Shown piece after piece: positions 14,401-25,700 of a stretch of DNA of 64,000 nucleotides; position 1 is the stretch's first letter; every line of letters starts with the position of its first letter. A program made the translations under genes and the position numbers. The stretch spans positions 11,837,301 to 11,901,300 of the forward strand of contig NW_027184085.1 in NCBI RefSeq assembly GCF_041296385.1, written 5' to 3'. The stretch is from Aphelocoma coerulescens. Taxonomy: Eukaryota > Chordata > Aves > Passeriformes > Corvidae. The notes beneath the pieces were generated by a model. That model was not told where the DNA came from. It ran no database searches and was given only the letters and a program-made list of their open reading frames with translations.

Positions 14401-17400
14401 TGAGAGGGATGTTCAATGCCACCTGATGTCTGGGTTTTAGAATGCCATCCGTTCAGCTGTTAGTATTGCACCTTAGGGTTTATGAGGGATGACAGACTAT
14501 CTAGTTCCCTGCACAGTAATAGGAAAATATTTACTATTTTTAGGCATGACTGAAAAACACCTGTTTTATCCAAAAACTTGCACTTCTTGAGCTTTGATCA
14601 GATTTTCTTTGTCTCTGTATATGTAATACTCGTTTTTGCTACCTATATTGAACACTATACGCGTTTAAAAAAACTGAAACAAACAACAAACCAACTCTTC
14701 CCCCTTCCCCAAACCTGAAGTAGTACTGAGTGGAGCACTGGCTGTGGTCTGTGAAATTGAAGTGGGTGTTTCATCAGGTTTGCATGTGTTCACAAACCAT
14801 TGTTATTGCAAATGTTAATTGTTTGAAGGAAGGCTGTTGATATCTGTTTGGCATGTGGCCTACAGGAGTGCCGTGTTGTAGGGTGGGGGTGGAGGTGAAG
14901 AGAACTCACATGTGCAGTCTTTTCCAGGATTAGATTCTTCCAAATTAATTACACATATGTGTTTATCTCTATGCTGAGATGCTCAGGTTTGGGGTTTTTT
15001 ACTTGAATGCTACATACTCAGTTGACTAATCTGTGTATTTGCAGCAGTCTTAATGCAAAACAAGAAAAAAAGATCTCAAAAAAAAAACAGAGCAGAAGAG
15101 CCCCCAGCTTTATTGGTGATGAAAAGTACCTGCTTAGCTGTTGGTTTTGTTGCTTTTGTGCTACAGTAAAAATTTTCCTGAAGACTGTAGTACTATTTTA
15201 TGCTAACCTTGAGTGTGAAGTGCTCTTCATGGGTTGGCTCAGAATGTTGCACATGGAGACCTCTCTGACATAAAAGAAAACACCCTTTTTTGTTACCTGA
15301 ACGAGTGGTATAACAGAGCTGAAACTTCCCAAGGGATGTGTGGTGGATGGTGCCGTGCTATTTGGATGAGATCTGAAAGCAAGGGAAGTGAGGAATCTTG
15401 TGATACAGGAAACAGGATGTGGCATAGAGCTGAAGAAAGGGCCTTGCAGAAGTGTCTGGACAGCTTGGAAAGGTGGAATGGGATGGTTTGGGGACTGCAG
15501 TGGAGGAAGCTTGATGCAGTTCAGGTCCCCAGTTATGCTGGCCATCCTGTACTGCTGGCAGGAGAGAGCATCTCCCGTGTGCAGGTTTTCCAGGATAGAC
15601 AGATGCTGGTGCTGCATGATGGGTGTCAGTTCAAGGTGGCTTTTACCCTGAACAGTAACAGGCAGTACACCCATGTTTTGCATCATCCCAACCTCCCAAG
15701 AACTTGGTGTATGCTTGATGATGTGTGACTTGTGGGGTCAAAACCAGGCTGATATTACAAGAGCTTCCAAAAATGTGTGTAATGCAACAGCCTCTGCCTC
15801 TGTTCAGAAGTCTGTGTTTTCTGATCTGCTATGGGCAGCAGTGCCTGTGCAGTATTTGATTGCATGAGGCATTTTAAGCACCCTCACTTAAATGCCTCCT
15901 ACTTTCTTGCCAAATCCTGGGCACAGTGTCCTTCTGGGTGTCGTACGTGTTCTCTGTCCTTCTAGATTTTTCTTCCCCTGAAGAAAATGGACAGTAAGGC
16001 TACAATTCCCTGTTGAAATGGCTGCTTTTGTACCTTTAGTTTTTGGAATGCATTGTACAATGCTGGTCTTTTGAGCACAATGGGGAAGAAAAAAACCAGT
16101 TTGATCCTGTCAGAGGAATACTTGAACAACAGTTGATGCCTGCATACTTGTTTCTTCTGTGTGAACAGATTTATGCATAATTTCATTTCAAAAATAAAAT
16201 TAGGTCTGTAAATAGATCTATGTGACTTGCATAAAATTGATAATTCATCTACAATGACACATTATTGATGCCTTGGAATGGAATCTTCATTGCTTTAATG
16301 AAAAGATGAATAGCTTTATGTGAGCAATAGAGTGTGATGGCTTTTAAACATCATAGGTAGAACACAGATATTTTAGTTTATAAATAAGCATAACTCTGCT
16401 GTGCAATGATGAAGAGAAACTGAATGTATCCGTTTGTTTTCCAGGAGTAAAACAAGGTTTCAGGTACAGTAGTGTTACAGATATTAAACATGCAATTGCA
16501 AGAACTAATATAAGTGGATTTAGATATGTGATGATCTCCTGAATTACTCATTCCTTTAACATCTCTGAGTCACAATGCTTGAAAGAAGAGACACTAGTTA
16601 CATATAGTACTGAAAACAGGAATCTAAAATGACTGCCAAATACAGATCTAGCCTAGCCACCAGCCTCTACCACTTTCCTCTAAGCAGGAAAAGAAATTAA
16701 TTATCCAGGTCTGTGTGAAAAAATAAAGAAATGTACACTGATAGCCTTTCCCTGACACTGAGATACATCTGATACTATCGAGTGTGTTTTCAGGGTCACT
16801 TAATGGCTTGTCCAAGTTCAGTTCTATTTATTTCTGAAGTATGATGGAATCTTTTTAGCTGTACAGATAATTGAGGGATCTTTAAGTCTTTCCTTAATTG
16901 TGTTTGTGTGTGAGTGTTCATTTTAGGATACCAGAAAGAATATGGTTGAAAACTACAGTAAAGATGAGTTAGAGCATCTGCTCTTGCAAAAGAATGATTC
17001 CATATGTCACAAAATGTTTTACTGTTAGCATGAACATCACTCTGCACCATCAGAATCACTTTTGGAATACGCCAGGGCTCTCCCTTCAGTATCTGTCTAT
17101 CTCCTCAGTGCAGATTCCATACTTCGTAAAAACTGAGGGGCAATTTGGGACCCAACTATATCAGTTCTTCTTTGGTCTGGGATTTTAATGATAGTGTAAC
17201 TATAGATGGATACAGTTACCACAGCAGCTTCTCAAAGGAGAAATTGGCATTTTATCTCAGGTATTTCTTAAATTTGGAAGTCAGTATTAGTGTGCTTACT
17301 TGCTTGTACCGGAACATTGAGTATTGGATTGTATGTCAATAATGTTTCAATTTAATAGCTGACTATTGTAGGAATATTCATGAAACTGCTTCTTGAAGAT

Positions 17401-17774
17401 GTGGCCGTTTTTGTACTATAGAGCTGAATGTTATTCTGAAAGCTGCCAAGGATTTACAGCAGACCTTAATCTTAACATTTTCCTGTAGTTTATTCTGTTT
17501 CATGTTTCAGAAGTAAACTGGTGATTTCGGGTCAGGAAAAAATCTTAAGTTAGGTGTTGTGGTTTTTTTCTTCAAAGCATAGGTTAGTATTGGGTTGGAC
17601 GTGTGTGTGTGCTGTGTGTAGGTAAAGGCTGATTCATCAAATAGCCCATATTTAAATATCTTATATGACTGAATAATAAAAAAGCTCAGAAACAGGTCAA
17701 ACTCCAAAACAGGAGATGTAATATACTGTCAAATAAAGAGTGTTAACTTTAAAGGTTTTTATTTACAAGTAAGA

Positions 17775-17793
17775 TTTTTTTTTTTTTTTTTTT
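17775..17793. repeat. Poly(T) tract, 19 nt
   Basis: An uninterrupted run of 19 T residues. It could be an antisense A-tail relic or slippage. No flanking element is recognised. Confidence 0.9.
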
Positions 17794-18421
17794 AACATCT
17801 GCTTTTAATAATAGGCTGCCTTTAAAGCATGAAATTCTCCAAAAGCAGAGAATAGGCAGTGAGTCTCATTTTGGGTGGAACCTGCTGCTTGGCTGGCCAC
17901 TCATTGTCATGGAGTCGAAATATTGCTTAGAGAAACAATTTTTTTTTTGCTGATGTAATTAGTGCTCTAGAGTCTACAGAAGTTTATTTCAGTGCTATAA
18001 GGATAAAGACTAAAACCTGCAGGATGTGCACTGACCCACCAGTCATTCCACTGCCATAACAGACTGCAACTGCTCTGTCTGCATGCCACTTCCTTTGACA
18101 CAGCTGCCGTTCGTGCTCTTGGTTCCAGGTGGTGTTCTTTCAGCTCTTGTCTACTCTCCTGCCCATACTGTGCTCTCCCTAATTTTTTTTAAAATTTTTT
18201 TTTTTAAATACATTTTTTTAACCTGGAACACTTTTCCCCTGTTCTGGTTTCTCTGGGTGTGAACAGCCTGTGGAGTTAGTTCATATCAGTGTGCATATCA
18301 TATACTTTTCCTCACAAGCCCAGACAGAGAAATGTCAAAGCTCTTATGTATCTGGAGGAAAAAAGTCTGTATAGAGCATCAGGGCAAAGGAGGAAGCAGG
18401 GGGAGAGTGGTTTTTTGTTGT

Positions 18422-18448
18422 TTTTTATTAACATGTTGTTAATAAAAA
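18422..18448. repeat. Perfect inverted repeat, 12-bp arms, 3-nt loop
   Basis: The arm TTTTTATTAACA (18422-18433) is complementary to TGTTAATAAAAA (18437-18448) around a TGT loop. The transcript could form a short AU-rich hairpin. Confidence 0.8.
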
Positions 18449-19014
18449 CATACTGGTTTTTATAACATTTTCATGAGTATTTCTCAAGGTATGTATTAAT
18501 ATGAATGTAGTAATTCCAGGAGTTGTGTACAAATCAGGTGCTCATGAACAGGCAGTCATGCTGGGGATGAGCTGACTGGCGTCAAAGAGAAAGCCAGAGA
18601 CTGTTGAAGGTACCTCTCCTGAGTGTAGCAGGATGCTAACACTGGTTCAGTTGCAGCTTTTAACTGCACCAGATTGTTTTTCCTGGAGGCTGAACGCTGT
18701 TCTTGGTCCAGACTAGAATGCATGTGGGCAACTTTTGACTCCTTTTCCAGAGCTCATTTTTCTGTGATCACATGGCATACAGAAGGTTAACTGTCCTCTG
18801 TTTTCTTAGGATCTTGATAGACTCAACTTGGAGGTCTTTTAGAGGAAATAGGCCATTGTCCTGAGCATTCAGAGGAGGAGGGAGAGTCATCGAGTTGGGA
18901 AGTCATGTCCTATTCCTGATTCAGCTGCTGAGAGGGATCAAAAAGATTTAGTGCATTAAATTTGGAAAGATCTGAAAGTAGGGTGGTTTTCTTTTCTTTC
19001 AGTAGCACTATGTG

Positions 19015-19046
19015 AGTGGTTGGTTGGTTTGTTTGTTTGTTCGTTA
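19015..19046. repeat. GTTT/GGTT simple repeat
   Basis: Short tandem GGTT and GTTT units with one C interruption (gttcgtt). Confidence 0.75.
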
Positions 19047-19607
19047 TAAAGACCAACGCAAGGGATAAAAACCTCAGTAAAGCTAGTTACAGTCTGCAAA
19101 GGGCAGTCTCTTAACCCATTATCCCTCTATAAAATGTGAGCACGGAAAAGCCTTTAATATGGAAAGTTTTGGCTGGCTTGGGTTGTTAGGGTGGGGTCTG
19201 GATAAGATGAGGCACCTCATTACTTATCCCTGTGATGTGTGTTGTGAAGGTCCGATGGGGCCGGTACAGCTCTGAAATAGAAACCAGGACTAGAAAAATA
19301 AAGGAGAATTTTTGAAAATACAGTAAGAAAATATGGTATTTTTTTCCTGCACTACTCATCTACAGAGTTTCCAAGTTACAGTTCATCTTCAGTCATCGCT
19401 TAGGCCCTGGCTTAAGCCATTAAATCCTTGGGAACCTCTGCTGCACAGCTTGGAGATTACTTTTATGCGGCTTTCTCTGTTCCATTTCTTTGGGTTGGGC
19501 TTTTGTTTAAGCTTTCAGTGGTGATAAATGTGTACAGGATCATTCTGGAGAGCCTGTACACAGAGGTGGTACTGATTATATTTCTCCTTTCTTTTCCTTT
19601 TAATCAG

Positions 19608-19738
19608 ACCAACGAGTGGAATAAGAATGACGATCGGCTGCTGCAGGCGGTGGAGAATGGAGACCCTGAGAAAGTGGCTTCACTGCTGGGTAAAAAGGGA
19701 GCCAGTGCCACCAAACAAGATAGTGAGGGCAAAACTGC
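19608..19738 (+). CDS. RAI14: RAI14 coding exon (first in window): ankyrin repeat 1 and start of repeat 2
   Basis: The acceptor ...taatcag precedes ACC AAC GAG TGG (TNEW) and the donor is gtaagt at 19739. The exon encodes [12 protein letters not shown], the first ankyrin helix pair, and ends in phase 2 inside the alanine codon of the next repeat (KTA|F). The open frame extends upstream of the acceptor to an ATG at 19428. That stretch is intronic: it does not resemble RAI14, and the family joins a short upstream exon here. Confidence 0.93.
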
Positions 19739-22700
19739 GTAAGTCCAACCAAAACTTGTGATTTAACTTGTGGAAAACCCCAGCCCTAGATGCACATGCC
19801 ACTCATGGGAATTAAAAACCCGGTACTATCCTGGAAATGAAGGTTTCTTTTTCTTCTGAAGCACAACACATTCTGCAAGTCTTGATTTGTAATTTCACAT
19901 TTAAAATGCCATTTCCAAAGCATAAACCCACTGAGTTAACTTGAAGGTTAACAAATTACTGTGTAGATAGGCACCATTTTAGGACAGGGTATTTTCGAAT
20001 TTCATGGCACACTTAAGATTGCACACTCCAAAAATTCTCCACCTTTGGGGCTATCTCTTCCCATGGACATTATTTAAATAAGACAGAAATTAAGATAGAT
20101 TTTCATCCTAATGGGTTTGTCTGAACTGAAATTATAGTGACAGAGTTTTAAAACCCTTCAGATGCTAAGAACTTGCTCAGTGTTCCTTGTTTTGATTGAA
20201 GTGTGGTAGTGAAAGTTTTGTGTAAACGAGATTCCTTTTGCACTTTCAATGTATTTCGTATATAGCATTTTCATCTTCTGTCCTTCCTCTTGTTCTCCTG
20301 CAAACATTCTGAATTGTGGAAGATAAAATATTCCACTAAGAAAACTACAGCCAGAAGATTGCTATCCTTAAATTTTCTTCCTTATTTCGCAGAAGATGAT
20401 TAAGTGGATAAATGAGAAATAGGCATCCTGTGATAACCAAAACCTTCATAAAATTCTGAATAGATGTGGTCAAAGGAAGACTTGGAAGGGCAGCACAAGG
20501 CAGTTTAGTCATGGGAAGGGCAGCATAAGGCAGTTTATACCAAACTATAAGTTCTAATAAATTATCTCTGGGTTGCATTTATTGAGTCATGCTCTGCTTC
20601 TTTCTTGGTCTGGTTCAATTTCCTACATCTGCTCTATTTCTGCTCTGCGTCTGAGGAAACTGAGTGATGGATTCACTCATAATGACCTGCAATTTCTTAC
20701 TGCAGAAGGCCAAGTCATCAATTACGTCAAGTGGGCTTTCTCCTCCATGCTTTAATCGGTTTTTAATTTTTAAAAGTTGCATACATGTGTTTTTCTTTTT
20801 GCCATTGAATCTTTGTATTATGGCTATATTTAGCATTTCATGTTTTTACAATCAACATAACTTCAGACTTGGATTCTTAAGCTCTTCTTAAGCTGCACTC
20901 TGTACAGTGTATCCAGTGTAACACCTACTTTGCAATTTTCACCTATAAATTGATACTATTAATTTTTCTAGGGAACCTCCCAAGACTGAATTTATAGTAT
21001 CTCTTCACTCTAAGAATGTAGCTGGGTATTGGTGCAATGATTTTTCAACTTCATATAGATACAATAAAAAATTGCCATTTTCATCCTTTATTTGTAGCTA
21101 CTAAGAAGTCAGTAAGCATATATTTATATGAATTATGCTCTTACTAATAATGCAGTTGCAAATACTTTCAATTGCTTGGAACAAATGTGAGTTTGTGCTA
21201 TAAAGATCTCTGCTTCTCCTTGTTCTGTGTGCTCATTTAACTGTCATTTACTTTTAACTTTTTTTTCTTTTTAACTTTTTTTTTTTTTTTTCACTGTTTG
21301 AAAGACAGCTTGAGAGAGAAGAAAGAAAAGCAGCATTGCTGTAAGGCAGAAATACAGCATGCCAACTCTCATTCTGTTCCCAGTGCTTTGGGAAATTTAG
21401 CAGACCTGCTCAGGTTATTTCTGTCTACATTTTGAGAGATAGAGACTGGCAGGTGTAGAAGCAATGACACTAACCTGGAGAGACATAGCTACCAAAGGTG
21501 GCTCAGAAATGTTCTCTAGCATGGCTTATTAATAATGGGCTGTGTCTTTTTTGTGTTTTTATCACTCCAGAGTATTTTTTGGTGTGTACAAAATGGAGCC
21601 ATCATTTCTGTATAGACTTGTTTCTCCTATGTTTGCAGTGGGATGCCAGTGCTTCATTCTTGCTGTGTGTCTGGGTGCCTGACACAGCTGTTTTGCTGTG
21701 TTTGGCCTCAGAAGCTCTGCCTACAGGCACAGACCCTTCTGCAGCCCAGCACTGGGGTCTGTTGGTGTGCTGCAAGAGCATGGTACTGGTTTGTTAGCTA
21801 GCCCACCTGTAACATCAGTGACTCCTATGCTGGGAAATCGTGATCTGCACAGGGCTTTTGGGGAGAGCTGTCCCACCCCTGTGCTCAGATTTCATAGAAT
21901 CACAGAATGGCTTGGGTTGGAAGAGACCTTCAATATCATCTTGTTCCAATCCCCCTGCCATGCACAAGGACACTCACACTTGATCAAGTTGCTCGAAGCC
22001 CCATCCAACCTGGCACTGAGCACTTCAGGAATGGTTCTTCCACAACCTCTCTGGGCAACCTCTTCCAGTGCCTCACCGCTTTCACAGTAAAGAATTTCTT
22101 CCTGCTAGCTCATCTAAACCCACCCTTATTTTGGTTTGAAGCCATTCGCCTGGTCCTATCTCTACATTCCCTTGTAAAAGGTCTCTCTCCAGCTTTCTTG
22201 TAGGTTCCCACTTAGGTACTGGAAGGTGCTACAAGGTCTCCTCAGACCCTCCTCCTATGAGCCTTGCACATGGTAAATAAGGCAGTGATTGGTGACAGCC
22301 AACATGGCTTCAATAAGGACAAATAGTGCCTGACAAATTTGATGGCCTCCTACAGCTGGGTTACAGCACTGGTGCATGACGGAAGAGCAGCAATATCATC
22401 TGCCTGGACCTCTGCAAAGCACTTGACACTGTCCTGTAAAACACTCTTGGCTCCAGCCTGGAGAGACATGGATTTACAGGATGGACCAATGCTCCAGGAG
22501 GGGTCTCATGAGGGCAAAGTAGAGAGGCAGGATCACCTCCCTTGACCTGCTGCCCACATAAGTATTTTGATGCAGAGCAGAATATGATTTCTGGGTGGTG
22601 AGCTGACATTGTCAGGTCATGTCCATCCGCTTATCCAACAGCACCCCCAAGTCCTTCTTGGCAGGGCTGCTCTCAGTCCATTCTCTGCCCAGCCTGTGTC

Positions 22701-25700
22701 TGTGCTTGGGTTTGCCCTGCCCCAGGTGCAGGACCATCACTTGGCCTTGTTGAACCTCGCGAGGCTCATGTGTTTTCATTGGTTACATTTTAGGAAGTTA
22801 TCTGCTGTGCTGTGTGGGAAGGGAGCTCTTTGGATGAGTGGTCTATTGGTCCCTGCGAGTGTACATTGATTCATTTGTTTACAGAGTTAGGATGAAGCTG
22901 ACTAACCAGAAGAACGTGATGGATTCAATTATGTAACAGACTGCATAATGTGATTAAAGACTTGGAATGTGCTTGAAAGCAAAAAGGAGAACAATTGCAC
23001 ATTGCAATACAGGCTTGTTAGCTCCATCATTGTCTGTTCCCTTAAGGTGTGACATGTTTCTTTTAAGACTTTTTTTTCTCATTCTTTTTGCTAACAACCC
23101 TACAAACAAAATTTTCAGTATGGTCCTGATTTTTGAGGTTTAATAATGTAGTGCATTATTTTGAACAGAAGGTGGAGAGGATAATTGTTCATGCCTAGAG
23201 AGGCACTTTTAAGTTTTTACTTTATAATCAGATGGCTTCCTATTATAAATGGTTGAACTGAGAGGAACAGAGACCAGAACTGAGGATTTTCTTTACTTGT
23301 CCTGTTGAGTACTGTATATATCATCCTACTGAGTCCTGCTATGATGTACTGCAGCTTTGGCTCAGTTTTGGACATTACCACCTAAATTTCCTTTGTGTCC
23401 TCTTTAGTCCCTGTCCCTTAGGACTTTTACTTTGTGACTTGTCGACGTGCAATGAAATAGAGATGCTTAAATTAATAAGATTTGGGTACCTCATTAATTT
23501 AGGTATTAGTATTAAGGTATGTATTTCTTAGAGATAATATTTACAAATTTTCATTAGGACGTTTAACTCCTCAGCAGTATCTCTTTAAAAAAAAGTGCTT
23601 AAAAAAATACCTTGTCAGAGTAATGAAATTATGGTTTTTTAAGACTCGCTTGACTTTCCACACCATCACCCTGCCTAAGTTCTTTCTATACACAATAAAT
23701 CACTTTTAAGGCCATGGAGCAAATCCACCTTTGGCATAAGCTGACACAGTCCCATTGTTGCTCCCACTTACATAGCAGAGACTATTGCCAAGCATAGTTG
23801 TAATATAGCCTATCTGGAAATCTGACTCTGTCGTTGTAGTCTTACTTTGCCAGATAGGTTGGTTGTTTTTTTCTTTTGGTCCAGCTTCCTTAAACAACAA
23901 AATGGGGCTTTCCAGCTTGGAATTTGATCATTTAAATCCACTTAAACTAACGAAAAAAGGGTTTTCAAAGAGATCCCTTTCAGGAGAGATAGGATTGGAT
24001 TGGATTAATTCATGTGCTGCATTTTCCACAAGATCAAGTGTTCAAATGGGCTGTTATTTTAAGAAGCTACTGCCATTATTGAGGGGAAGTGGAGGGACGA
24101 GGGTGAGAGAATGAATTTGGAAGGGATTTACAGTGAATAAATGATAGCACTTCCTTGTCCTGAAGTTATTTTGTCAGTGTGCCAGTCCATTACTGCCATG
24201 TTTACATGTTTCTGCAAGGTACTAAACTAGAATTAAATGCTTTTGGCTGTTAAGTAAAAAAATAGATCTCTGTACATTGTTTTAGAACTGCAATTGAATC
24301 AGCTGTTGTTTAATAAAATTATTCTGACAATAATACAAAAAAAGCTTTAGAAACCTCTGCAAATTTGCTCTTTAAGGATTCTTTCACAAAACTATTGCCA
24401 ATAGCAGTTAATAGAAAAGATATATTTTCATTTGAAAGAAAATGTTCATGCCTTGGAGGCTGAACTAAAAATAAATTTTGGAGCATATTCCAACCACAAA
24501 TACTTGATATTTATTATGTACAGAGTGTTCATTTTTGTTTTCTTCCTTTTGGATCTTACTGTATGAGGAGGCGGGGATGAGTGGCATGAAGAACATCACT
24601 TTTCAAAAAGTAGATATTTTAATTTCCTTTGAGAGAGAATGTTTCCTTGTATGTAATAATATTTACCTTAAAAGAAGCTATTGGAAGAACACATAGAATG
24701 ATAGAATAATCTGAGTTGGGTGGGGCCCCCAAGGATCATCAAAGTGCAAGTCCTGTCCCTGCACCATACCCACCAAGAGTCACACCGTGTGCCTGAGAGC
24801 ATTGTCCAAACATTTGGAATTCTGTCAGGCTGGTGCTGTGACCACTGCCCTGGGGAGCCTGTTCCAGTGTCCAACCACCCTCTGGGTGAGGAATCTTTTC
24901 CTAATATCCAACCTAAACCTCCCCTGACACAACGAGGCCATTCCCTCAGGTCCTGTCACTGTCACCCCAGAGAAGAGATCAGTGCCTGCCCCTTTGCTTC
25001 CCCTCGTGAGGGAGCTGTAGCTGCAATGAGGTCTCCCCTCAGTCTCAGCCACTCCTCACACAGCTTCTCCTCCAGACCCTTCACCATTCTCATGGCCATC
25101 ATTTGGTTACTCTCTAATGGTTTAATGCCTTTTTTACATTGTGGCACCCAAAAGTGCCCCCAGCACTCGAGGTGAGGCTGCCCCAGCTCAGAGCAGAGCA
25201 GGACAATCCCCTCCCTTGCCTGGCTGGCGATGCTGTGCCTGATGCCCCCCAGGACAGGGTTGGCCCTCCTGGCTGCCAGGGCACTGCTGACTCGTGTTCA
25301 ACTTGCCATCAACCCAGAGCCCCAGGTCCCTTTCTGTGGCACTGCTTTCCAGCATCCCCTTCCCCAGTCTATACACACAGTCAGGGGTGTCCCATCCCAG
25401 GTGCAGAATCCCTTGTTAAACTCCATACAGTTGGTCATTGCTGAGCCCTCTGATTTGTCAAGGTCTCTCTGCAGGGCCTCTCTGCCTTTTAGGGAGTCAA
25501 CAGTTCTTTGCAATCATCTGCAAACCTACTTAGTATCCCTTCCAGTCCTGTGTCCAAGTCATTTATGAAGATATTGAAGAGCACAGGGCCGAGGATGGAG
25601 CCCTGTGTAACTCCACAGGTAACAGGTCCCCAGTCTGGTGTCACCCCATTCACTGTAACCCTTTGTGCCCTACACATGAGCCAGCTGCTCACCCATCACA

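Larger units (their letters stand above)
1..19607 (+). other. Non-coding DNA upstream of the first recognised RAI14 exon
   Basis: AT-rich sequence with no exon I can support, probably RAI14's 5' intron (the family has a short first coding exon, MKSLKAKFRKSD in human, often far upstream). No CpG-island promoter is evident. Open frames up to 195 codons (for example 11324-11911) are low-complexity or match nothing recognisable. I recognise no CR1 tail or ERV coding remnant in this stretch. It does contain short inverted repeats and homopolymer runs. Confidence 0.6.

Noticed and set aside
19428..19607. Possible alternative RAI14 start at the ATG upstream of the first recognised exon
   Set aside because: The sequence between this ATG and 19608 is not like RAI14, it includes the pyrimidine tract and the acceptor AG, and the family joins a short upstream exon here.
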